From NCBI GenBank assembly GCA_007134725.1, contig SLKF01000273.1, positions 1 through 6,041 on the forward strand: 6,041 nt of DNA. The letters are read 5' to 3'. Within the stretch, counting starts at the first letter, position 1. Every line of letters starts with the position of its first letter. Positions 1 through 6,041 of the stretch are shown here, piece after piece. The position numbers were made by a program, and so were the translations under genes. This DNA comes from Clostridiales bacterium (lineage in GTDB: Bacteria > Bacillota > Clostridia > Peptostreptococcales > T1SED10-28). A model generated the notes under the pieces. The model searched no databases and was not told where the DNA came from. It saw only the letters and a program-made list of their open reading frames with translations.

Positions 1-8
1 ATCGAAAA

Positions 9-1076
9 GTGGAATTTTTGTATTTACAACAGGAGGATTGCGTCAAAGCCGGGGGATATGACATGAAAGGCTGTATGGCAGCTACGGAGAGATCGTTTTT
101 CTTGCACGGAAAGAAAGACTTTATCCAACCGGGAAAACCGGTGATTCGCTGGGGAGGGCCTGAAACTGAAGAAACAACAGGAAGAATAATGTCCATGCCA
201 TCCTTCCTGGGAGGACTGGACTATGAAGAGGAGCTGAAAGAGAAAGGCCTGATTGGGGCGGTAAACACCGCAGGAATTAAATTTATTCCCAGCAAACCCC
301 ATAACCCGTCGAAGTATAATCTTCCAAGAGCCAATGCGGTGATTATTATTTCAGATCCTGAAACACTTATGCCCGCATGTATTATGGATGGAACCTTGGT
401 CAGCGCAATGCGAACCGGAGCCGCTTCGGGAGTGGCGGCAAAATACTTAGCAAATCCGGATTCAAAGGTAATGGGTCTGATCGGTGCCAGTGTACAGGGA
501 GTCACCCAAGCCTTGGCCTTAAAAGAAGGAGTACCCTCATTGGAAACCTGTAAGATCTTTGATATTAACCGATCCATGTCCGAAAAGTTTGTCAAGGATA
601 TGAGTGAGAAACTGGATATGGAATTTGTCATTGTAAACAGTGCAGAAGAAGCGATTCGCAATTCCGATGTTATCAGCACTGCAACCATGGCGAAGGCACC
701 CTACATCAAAAAAGAATGGTATAAAGAAGGGGCTTTCCACAGCGAAATCTCTTTCTGGGATACCCCGGCAGACGTCTTGACGGAAATGGATTTTGTTGTA
801 GTGGATGACTGGTATCAGGTAAGTCATCATGGCGTGGATGTCAGTATACGGGCCGTAAAGGAAGGAATCATTTCCGAAGAGAAGATTCGGGGAAATCTGG
901 GAGAGATTATTGTCGGATTAAAAGAAGGCCGGACAGATAAGAAACAGAAGATTTTTTTCAATCCCATCGGTCTTGGAATCCACGACTTATCAGAAGCCCA
1001 CCGGGTATTTCAGAATGCCGCAACTATGGGAATCGGGAAAAAGCTTCCTCTTTGGGAGAATCCCATATTAGGATAA
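9..1076 (+). CDS. Ornithine cyclodeaminase/mu-crystallin family protein, 5' end possibly incomplete
   Basis: This is an NAD(P)-binding enzyme of the ornithine cyclodeaminase (OCD)/mu-crystallin family, which includes cyclodeaminases, ketimine reductases and amino-acid dehydrogenases. Visible hallmarks are the DGTLVSAMRTGAASG block (about residues 127-141), a Rossmann-type turn GLIGASVQG (156-164) where the family usually has GxGxQG, and a C-terminal segment with the family pattern (NPIGLGIHDLSEA, 318-330). D251 in the FWDTP stretch aligns with the family's catalytic Asp region, but the usual NAVG-like residues before it are replaced by SEISFW, so ornithine is not an assured substrate. The GTG at 9 is the first start available. 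The frame is open to the window edge, so the real start may lie a few codons upstream, and no ribosome site can be judged. It ends in tandem stops TAA TGA, 45 bases before the corrinoid gene. Its N- and C-terminal ends recall OCD-family proteins sometimes auto-named tyramine oxidase subunit B; that resemblance is from memory. The family is secure; the reaction is unknown. Confidence 0.85.
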   Translation: MEFLYLQQEDCVKAGGYDMKGCMAATERSFFLHGKKDFIQPGKPVIRWGGPETEETTGRIMSMPSFLGGLDYEEELKEKGLIGAVNTAGIKFIPSKPHNPSKYNLPRANAVIIISDPETLMPACIMDGTLVSAMRTGAASGVAAKYLANPDSKVMGLIGASVQGVTQALALKEGVPSLETCKIFDINRSMSEKFVKDMSEKLDMEFVIVNSAEEAIRNSDVISTATMAKAPYIKKEWYKEGAFHSEISFWDTPADVLTEMDFVVVDDWYQVSHHGVDVSIRAVKEGIISEEKIRGNLGEIIVGLKEGRTDKKQKIFFNPIGLGIHDLSEAHRVFQNAATMGIGKKLPLWENPILG

Positions 1077-1104
1077 TGAACCGTTAATTATGATAACAAG
1101 CGAT

Positions 1105-1113
1105 AGAAGGGAG
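1105..1113 (+). promoter_or_regulatory. Ribosome binding site of the corrinoid protein gene
   Basis: The purine-rich AGAAGGGAG lies 8 bases before the ATG at 1122. It supports that start over internal alternatives. Confidence 0.65.
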
Positions 1114-1121
1114 AGAAAACA

Positions 1122-1757
1122 ATGACTCAAATAATGGAAGATATTATTGAAAACCTGATTGACGGACAAACGAAAAAAGTTGTTGCATTAGTAGAGCAGG
1201 CTATTGCAGAGGGTATTGCTGCCAAAGACATCTTGAACAAGGGATTGCTGGCGGGAATGAACGAAGTGGGAGTATTGTTTAAAGAAGGAGAGTTGTTTGT
1301 TCCGGAAGTATTGGTATCCGCAAAGGCAATGAATGCGGGTATGGAAGTTATCAAACCCTTATTGAAGGAGGGGGATATCCAAAAATCGGGGACTGTATTG
1401 CTGGCAACGGTTAAGGGAGATCTGCATGATATCGGAGTGAACCTGGTTGCAATGATGCTTGAAGGTGCAGGTTATGAGGTCGTTAATATCGGTGTGGATG
1501 CTTCCCCGGAGAAAATCGTGGAAAGCGTAAAGAAAATCCAACCGGATCTCATCGGGATGTCTGCCATGCTCACCACAACGATGGCATCGATGAAAGATAC
1601 CATTACCGCTCTGGAGGAATCGGGATTGTCGGATAAAGTAAAGATCATGGTCGGAGGCTCGCCGGTATCCAAAGATTATGCAGACAAAATCGGGGCGAAT
1701 TACGCTGGAGACGCAACTGCTGCGGTGGAATTGGCAAACGAACTTTTAGGTCGATAG
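1122..1757 (+). CDS. Corrinoid (cobalamin-binding) methyl carrier protein, MttC/MtbC/MtgC type
   Basis: This is a cytoplasmic methyl carrier. Its cobalt is methylated by a substrate-specific methyltransferase and demethylated by a second one. Residues 1-88 form the helical B12-binding cap (family pattern GM..VG..F..GE.FVPEVL at about 45-64). Residues 90-211 form the Rossmann-like cobalamin domain. The base-off motif GDLHDIG (99-105) puts the lower cobalt ligand at His102. It is followed by the SAMLTTTM segment and the MVGGSP/GANYAGDA loops that hold the nucleotide tail. The 211-residue length is normal for the family. Lying between an OCD-family gene and an MttB homologue, 36 bases before the latter, it is almost certainly the partner of that methyltransferase. 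It ends with TAG. The exact letter (MttC, MtgC or other) depends on the partner's substrate, which is unknown, so no symbol is given. Confidence 0.95.
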   Translation: MTQIMEDIIENLIDGQTKKVVALVEQAIAEGIAAKDILNKGLLAGMNEVGVLFKEGELFVPEVLVSAKAMNAGMEVIKPLLKEGDIQKSGTVLLATVKGDLHDIGVNLVAMMLEGAGYEVVNIGVDASPEKIVESVKKIQPDLIGMSAMLTTTMASMKDTITALEESGLSDKVKIMVGGSPVSKDYADKIGANYAGDATAAVELANELLGR

Positions 1758-1779
1758 CGGATTGGCCGGATAAAACCAT

Positions 1780-1786
1780 GGGAGGT
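1780..1786 (+). promoter_or_regulatory. Ribosome binding site of the MttB-family gene
   Basis: GGGAGGT ends 7 bases before the ATG at 1794 and fixes that start. An ATG at 1778 overlaps this site and is out of frame. Confidence 0.7.
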
Positions 1787-1793
1787 ATGAAGA

Positions 1794-3272
1794 ATGAGTC
1801 GAAGAAAAAAACAAAATCCGTTTCCGGGAGGACTGGTAGGCGGAAGCTATAAACCTTTAAAAGATGGAGATGTTGAGAAAATTCACAAGGCAACAATGAA
1901 AGTCTTTGAGAATACAGGGATTCAAGTTAATGATGAGCGGGCGTTAAAAGCCTTTCATGATGCAGGGGCACAAGTGGATTTTGACCAGAAGATGGTGAAA
2001 GCAACAGAGGATTGGATTATGAAGACCATTAAAACGGCGCCTGAATCCATTACGCTCTACGGAAGAGAAGATAAGCACAATATGGATTTGGACGGTTTTA
2101 AGGTGTATATCGGAACTGGAGGAACCGCAACAAACGTGTTGGATATTGATACGGGTAAACGAAGACCCTCAACAATGGAAGACGTACAAAAAGCAGCACG
2201 GCTGGTGGATGCCCTGGAAAATATCCATTATTTCGTAATCTCCTGTTTTCCCAATGAGCTGGAAAAGGAAAATGTGGACGTCAATCGTTTCTATGGAGCA
2301 TTGCGAAATACCACAAAACATGTGATGGGCGGGGTTTATACAAAGGAAGGGGTTCGAAATATTGCCAAATATGCAGAAATGATTGCAGGAAGCAAGGAGG
2401 CTCTTTTGGAAAAACCTTTTGTCTCATTCATTACCTGTGTCATGAGCCCTTTGGTCATGGATAAGGATTACACCGATTTAATGCTGACCGCCATCGAAAC
2501 CGGACTTCCATTGGCAACCCCCACGGCACCGATGGCAGGATCCACTTCGCCGGGAACCTTAGCAGGTACTTTGGTACAAATGAACGCGGAAGCCTTAAGC
2601 GGAGTTCTTTTAACTCAAATCGTAAATCCCGGTCATCCTGTATTGTATAGCTGTGTACCCACAACGTCTGATTTACGGACCGGAGCATTCTGTTTCGGCT
2701 CTATTGAAATGGGCATGATGAATGCGGCATGTGCCCAACTTTCCAGGTTTTATCGTCTTCCAAACTACACCACAGCGGGTGTGAATGAAGCGAAGATTCC
2801 TGATATTCAGTCGGGATATGAAAGTATGGCGACGACAATGCTTTGTGCTCTTGCAGGCTCCAACTATATCCATGATGCTGCGGGATTGCTTGAATCCGGA
2901 ATGTCCATCTCCTATGAACAATATGTCGTGGATAATGATATTTTAGGGATGTGTATGCGAGCAGTGAAGGGGATTGAGGTGAATGATGAAACCCTTGCAA
3001 CGGAAGTCATCAATGATGTAGGCCCCGCAGGGAATTATTTAAGTCATGAGCATACGGTGATGAATATGAATAAAGAATTCTTTTATAACAAAGTCTCTGA
3101 CCGAAACACACGGGCACGATGGGAGATTGAAGGGGAAATCGATGCAAGAGAAAAAGCAAGACGTATGGCGATAGAGATTCTTAAAACCCACAAACCGCTT
3201 TTCATCGATCAGCATATTGAACAAAAAATCATACAGGAAATCCCGGGGATGTTATCAGAGTGGTTGGACTAA
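1794..3272 (+). CDS. MttB-superfamily (trimethylamine methyltransferase family) protein, non-pyrrolysine
   Basis: This family moves a methyl group from a quaternary or tertiary amine to the Co(I) of a cognate corrinoid protein. Methanogen MttB uses trimethylamine and needs pyrrolysine. Bacterial homologues without it include glycine betaine (MtgB), proline betaine (MtpB) and carnitine/butyrobetaine (MtcB) demethylases. The protein is full length for the family (492 residues). Recognisable blocks are GTGGTATNVLD (108-117), HVMGG (176-180), PTAPMAGSTSPGTLAG (243-258), TAGVNEAKIPDIQSGYE (327-343) and ALAGSNYIHDAAGLLESG (352-369). There is no in-frame TAG, so no pyrrolysine. The N-terminus is unusually basic (MSRRKK). 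The gene ends in tandem stops TAA TAG. The corrinoid gene directly upstream and the methyltransferase directly downstream make up the classic three-part methyl-transfer set. A quaternary amine or N-methyl amino acid is the likely substrate, but the sequence does not decide which one. Confidence 0.92.
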   Translation: MSRRKKQNPFPGGLVGGSYKPLKDGDVEKIHKATMKVFENTGIQVNDERALKAFHDAGAQVDFDQKMVKATEDWIMKTIKTAPESITLYGREDKHNMDLDGFKVYIGTGGTATNVLDIDTGKRRPSTMEDVQKAARLVDALENIHYFVISCFPNELEKENVDVNRFYGALRNTTKHVMGGVYTKEGVRNIAKYAEMIAGSKEALLEKPFVSFITCVMSPLVMDKDYTDLMLTAIETGLPLATPTAPMAGSTSPGTLAGTLVQMNAEALSGVLLTQIVNPGHPVLYSCVPTTSDLRTGAFCFGSIEMGMMNAACAQLSRFYRLPNYTTAGVNEAKIPDIQSGYESMATTMLCALAGSNYIHDAAGLLESGMSISYEQYVVDNDILGMCMRAVKGIEVNDETLATEVINDVGPAGNYLSHEHTVMNMNKEFFYNKVSDRNTRARWEIEGEIDAREKARRMAIEILKTHKPLFIDQHIEQKIIQEIPGMLSEWLD

Positions 3273-3300
3273 TAGGGGATTTTTCAAATAAAATGTTATA

Positions 3301-3307
3301 AAGGAGG
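3301..3307 (+). promoter_or_regulatory. Strong ribosome binding site of the selenoprotein gene
   Basis: AAGGAGG lies 6 bases before the ATG at 3314. There is no comparable site before the GTG at 4268, where the reading frame would restart after the TGA. This supports one translation unit across 3314-4672. Confidence 0.75.
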
Positions 3308-3313
3308 CAAACA

Positions 3314-4672
3314 ATGAATGGTAAAGAGAGAGTATTACGTGCATTGAATTTTGAAAAACTGGATCGCGCGCCATGGGTTCCCTATTCCGGTGTACAGACT
3401 GGAAATCTTATGGGAATGGATGCGGAAACTTACTTGAAAAATGCAGATAATATAGTCGCAGGAATTGAAAAAGCTTATGAACTGTATAAACCTGACGGTC
3501 TGCCGATTGTTTTCGATATTCAGGTTGAAGCGGAAGCGATCGGATGTCAGCTGCAATGGTCAAAGAATAATCCCCCGGCGGTTAGAACACATATCTTGGA
3601 TCAGGTTCCACTTGAAGATTTAAAAATTCCTTCGAAGGATGACGGGCGGTACCCTATCGTATTGGAGGCTGCAGAGAAGCTGGTAAAGAGTATTGGGGAT
3701 GAAGTTGCTCTTTATTCATTGATTTGCGGGCCCTTTACTCTGGCCCTGCACCTAAGGGGAACAGAATTCTTTACGGAAATGATTGAAGAGCCGGATAAGG
3801 CTAAGGAATTATTACGCTACTGTACGGAAGTCGGGAAAGAGTTGTCAAGACTTTATGGAACTACCGGGGTACCAATTGTGGCAGTGGTTGATCCCATGGT
3901 TTCTCAAATTTCCCCCAGGCATTTCAAAAAATTTGTCACTCCCTATCTGGAAGACTTAAACACCTATGTTAAAAGTTTAGGAATGAAGGTCACCACCTTC
4001 TGCTGCGGAGATGCGACAAAAAACCTGGATCTTATGTGTCAGACCAATACTGACGGCATTGCCTTCGATGAAAATATCGACCTGGCCTTCGCCAAAGAAG
4101 TGGCTTCAAAACATAAAGTATCCTTTGCTGGGAATCTGCCCCTAACAACAGTAATGCTTTTCGGATCGCCAAGAGAAAACGTGGAAGAAGCACAAAAGGC
4201 ATTGGATGTCGGCGGTGTGCAAGGATTTATTCTTTCCCCCGGATGAGATATTCCCTATGATACTCCGGTGGAGAATATAGTTGCAATTTCAAATCTTGTC
4301 AATGGTGAATTCGAAGCCCTTGACAACATGGATACAATGGAGAAACTGATGGATGAGGAAGAGGCTACAGAAGAGGAGATAAAGGAAGTTGTGATCGAAC
4401 CAGGCAAGGCCTTTATCGAGATTGTTACATTAGATTCGGAAGGATGTCCTCCCTGTCAATACATGTGTGAGACAGTCCGTAAGGTGGAGGATCGTTACGG
4501 TGAGAAATTGAAATGGCGTGAAACTCTTGTTAAGACTAGAGCAGGAATCAAGAGGATGGGTCAGTTAGGAGTGAAGAATCTTCCCGCATTGCTGATCAAT
4601 AATGATGTGGTATTTGACAATATCATTCCTACAGAAAAAGAACTTGTGGAGGAAATCAACAAAAGACTTTAG
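3314..4672 (+). CDS. Predicted selenoprotein: UroD/MtaA/MtbA-type methyltransferase with Sec311, fused to a thioredoxin-like domain
   Basis: Read through the in-frame TGA (4244-4246), the product has 452 residues. Residues 1-330 form a UroD-fold corrinoid:acceptor methyltransferase of the MtaA/MtbA type. It starts with the family's ERVLRALNFEKLDRAPW (5-21) and includes GNLPLTTVMLFGSP (273-286) and a closing GFILSPG-U-DIPYDTP (304-318). Relatives have Cys at the U position, as a zinc ligand that activates the acceptor thiol. The other zinc motif, HxCG, reads FCCG here (229-232). A Glu-rich linker (about 348-358) leads to a thioredoxin-like domain with CPPC (Cys378, Cys381), an extra Cys385 and a cis-Pro candidate (Pro424). 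The TGA is read as Sec because it replaces a conserved Cys, homology continues in the same frame, and a SECIS-like hairpin follows. It lies in the same operon as the corrinoid protein and MttB homologue, so it is probably the second methyltransferase or a redox variant of it. The methyl acceptor is unknown. The alternative is a truncated gene plus a separate thioredoxin, which fits poorly. Stop TAG. Confidence 0.87.
4244..4246 (+). other. Recoded TGA codon, predicted selenocysteine (residue 311)
   Basis: The TGA sits between SPG and DIPYDTP, in the position of the cysteine in the 'PGC' motif of MtaA/MtbA-type enzymes. The frame is open for 310 codons before it and 141 sense codons after it. 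The residues right after it (DIPYDTPVENI) still match the end of the UroD-family domain, so the domain is not complete without readthrough. Confidence 0.87.
4248..4278 (+). promoter_or_regulatory. Candidate bacterial SECIS element
   Basis: Directly after the TGA, the RNA can fold with a lower stem ATATT (4248-4252) against AATAT (4274-4278). The upper stem is CTCC (4263-4266) against GGAG (4270-4273), closed by a three-base GGT loop (4267-4269). A 5' bulge (4253-4262) separates the stems. The loop begins 20 bases after the TGA and starts with G, which fits what is known of bacterial SECIS elements bound by SelB. Folding energy was not computed, and the bulged shape is the weakest part of the case. 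Confidence 0.65.
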
Positions 4673-4681
4673 ACATTAATG

Positions 4682-4703
4682 CATTGAAGAAAACATTGAA
4701 GAA
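4682..4703 (+). repeat. Short direct repeat in the gap before the symporter gene
   Basis: CATTGAAGAA occurs twice, at 4682-4691 and 4694-4703, with a 12-base period, in the 57-base gap between the selenoprotein and symporter genes. It may be a trace of local duplication. No terminator hairpin is seen in this gap, so transcription probably continues. Confidence 0.5.
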
Positions 4704-4713
4704 TAAAGAGTAT

Positions 4714-4722
4714 GAAAGGTGG
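4714..4722 (+). promoter_or_regulatory. Ribosome binding site of the symporter gene
   Basis: GAAAGGTGG ends 7 bases before the ATG at 4730 and supports this start over the in-frame ATG codons at residues 8 and 10. Confidence 0.65.
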
Positions 4723-4729
4723 TTTTACA

Positions 4730-6041
4730 ATGACTTTTGGTCCTTATGATATGTTGATGGACTTTGCCTTAATGTCGGTGTTATTGTTTGTGGCGCAATT
4801 TATGAGAGCAAAGATCAAGTTGATTCAAAATCTATATTTACCATCTTCCCTGGTGGCAGGATTTATGGGGTTGTTATTGGGGCATCAGTTCCTTAATGTT
4901 ATGCCCTTTAGCGGCAACATTGCCAGCTATGCGTATTTATTGGTTGTAGTACTTTTTGCATCCCTCTTTATAGGAAAAAGCGAAAAGAAATCATTCAAAA
5001 AGGTAATCAACAAAGTAGGAGATACCTTTACATTAAATATGGCAGCTGAGCTTGGGCAATTCGGGTTTTCTATTCTTGCAGGAACCCTTATCCTTACAGC
5101 ATTTTTTCCTGACGTGTTTCATGCGTTTTCCATTCTCTTACCCGCAGGATTTGTGGGTGGACATGGGTATGCAGCAGCCATTGGCGGGGCTCTTCAGGAT
5201 CTTGCCGGTTGGGAGGATGCCTTAACGATCGGTCAGACATTTGCAACCATTGGCCTTCTGTTGGGAATCTTCGGTGGACTGATCCAAATCAATATCGCTA
5301 CAAGAAACAAGTCCACCAGATTTATTAAAACAATGGGAGAGCTTCCAAAGAGCATGCAGACCGGCCTAATACCGGAAGCAGAGCGTGTAAGCATGGGACA
5401 GGAAACCATCAGTCCCATGGCGATGGATCCTTTTTCATGGCATATTGTACTTGTACTAATTGCAACAGCCGGAGGATATTACCTGACCAACTTCTTAAAC
5501 AACCTTTTTGGGATCAGCGTACCCATGATGAGTGTTGCAATGTTGGTAGGGGTTGGAGTACAATTTATGATTACAAAGTTGAACTTAAGCGGATATGTGG
5601 ATAAACGTGTTGTGACAAGAATCGGAAGTTCTGTAACCGATTATCTGGTGGCATTCGGAGTTGCATCGATCAGTATCGCCGTTGTCATGGAATATGCGGT
5701 TCCGATTCTGATTATGGTGTTACTAGGCACAGCTTTTTCAATCTTTAATGTGTATTATATTGGAAGAAAGCTTTTTAGAACCTTCTGGTTTGAACGTTCG
5801 ATCTTTATGTTCGGCTGGACAACAGGCGTTGTGGCCATGGGAGTTACCCTGCTCCGAATCGTGGATCCCGAATACAAAAGTGGAACTCTGGAGGATTACG
5901 GAATGGCCTATGTGTTCATTGCTATCATCGAAGTGGCCCTTGTTACCCTGGCACCGATTTATGTTGTTCTGGGGAGAACCAGTGCACTCATTACCGGAGC
6001 GGTTTTAATGGCAATTACCATTGCCCTTTGGGGATTTACGG
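4730..6041 (+). CDS. ESS-family sodium/glutamate symporter-like permease (GltS-like), 3' end cut by the window
   Basis: This is a polytopic inner-membrane protein, open for 437 codons without a stop and running off the window. It resembles the glutamate:Na+ symporter (ESS) family. Hydrophobic segments lie at about residues 8-25, 38-56, 66-82, 112-127, 134-152, 168-187, 238-257, 264-281, 304-344 (probably two spans), 359-376, 392-415 and 419-437. Two half-site motifs typical of the family are visible: FVGGHGYAAAIGGAL (141-155) in the first half and FGWTTGVVAMG (361-371) in the second. They match the inverted-repeat layout with re-entrant glycine-rich loops. E. coli GltS has about 400 residues, so this member is longer. 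Its place at the end of a methyl-transfer operon suggests that it imports the methylated amino-acid-like substrate or exports the product. The specificity is inferred; glutamate itself is only the family's best-known substrate. Confidence 0.87.
   Translation, partial: MTFGPYDMLMDFALMSVLLFVAQFMRAKIKLIQNLYLPSSLVAGFMGLLLGHQFLNVMPFSGNIASYAYLLVVVLFASLFIGKSEKKSFKKVINKVGDTFTLNMAAELGQFGFSILAGTLILTAFFPDVFHAFSILLPAGFVGGHGYAAAIGGALQDLAGWEDALTIGQTFATIGLLLGIFGGLIQINIATRNKSTRFIKTMGELPKSMQTGLIPEAERVSMGQETISPMAMDPFSWHIVLVLIATAGGYYLTNFLNNLFGISVPMMSVAMLVGVGVQFMITKLNLSGYVDKRVVTRIGSSVTDYLVAFGVASISIAVVMEYAVPILIMVLLGTAFSIFNVYYIGRKLFRTFWFERSIFMFGWTTGVVAMGVTLLRIVDPEYKSGTLEDYGMAYVFIAIIEVALVTLAPIYVVLGRTSALITGAVLMAITIALWGFT

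Noticed and set aside
221..688. Minus-strand ORF of 155 codons opposite the OCD-family gene
   Set aside because: It is a shadow of a well-supported gene. The other minus-strand ORFs (for example 2701-3000 and 5233-5418) are rejected for the same reason.
1083..1097. Inverted repeat GTTA...TAAC between the first two genes as a terminator
   Set aside because: It has only four AT-rich pairs and no following T-run, which is too weak to act as a terminator.
1794..3272. Pyrrolysine-containing MttB
   Set aside because: No in-frame TAG occurs in the gene. TAG is used as an ordinary end codon for the corrinoid and selenoprotein genes.
4244..4246. Nonsense mutation or sequencing error making a pseudogene
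   Set aside because: The TGA falls exactly on a conserved Cys column, the frame is intact on both sides with no other damage, and a SECIS-like hairpin follows. An error is still possible and would need resequencing.
4268..4672. Separate thioredoxin gene starting at GTG 4268
   Set aside because: There is no Shine-Dalgarno site before it. Its first residues (VENIVAISN) read as the tail of the UroD domain, and the frame is continuous with the upstream gene through the TGA.
5748..6008. Small plus-strand ORF of 86 codons inside the symporter
   Set aside because: It is out of frame with a continuous, clearly membrane-type coding sequence, has no ribosome site and its product matches nothing I recognise.

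Overview
The window looks like part of one plus-strand operon from an anaerobic, probably low-to-mid GC Clostridia-type bacterium. The evidence is strong Gram-positive-type Shine-Dalgarno sites, short gaps of 36-57 bases, corrinoid-dependent methyl transfer and apparent use of selenocysteine (Sec). The species cannot be named from this sequence. No promoter or terminator is visible, so the transcript probably begins upstream and continues downstream.

Layout, left to right: an ornithine cyclodeaminase/mu-crystallin family NAD(P)-binding protein (9-1076, true start perhaps just outside the window); a two-domain corrinoid protein of the MttC/MtbC/MtgC type (1122-1757); an MttB-superfamily methyltransferase without pyrrolysine (1794-3272); a UroD/MtaA/MtbA-type methyltransferase (3314-4672); and an ESS (GltS-like) sodium/amino acid symporter that runs off the right end (4730-6041).

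The key observation is in the fourth gene. An in-frame TGA at 4244-4246 seems to split it into a 310-residue protein and a 134-residue thioredoxin-like ORF. The TGA falls exactly where MtaA/MtbA proteins carry the conserved zinc-ligand cysteine of the 'PGC' motif. The reading frame stays open and family-like on both sides. A hairpin with a short GGU loop lies about 20 bases downstream, as expected of a bacterial SECIS element. I therefore read it as one 452-residue selenoprotein: a UroD-type methyltransferase with Sec311 at the metal/thiol site, an acidic linker and a C-terminal CPPC thioredoxin-like domain. The usual HxC zinc motif is also changed, to Phe-Cys-Cys-Gly.

Proposed working scheme (inference): the symporter imports an amino-acid-like N-methylated compound. 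The MttB homologue demethylates it onto the cobalt of the corrinoid protein. The Sec/thioredoxin fusion takes the methyl group from the corrinoid to an unknown acceptor, or uses redox chemistry at the selenol. The cyclodeaminase-family protein acts on the substrate or the demethylated product. No RamA-type corrinoid activase and no pterin-type (MtgA/MtvA) methyltransferase is present in the window.
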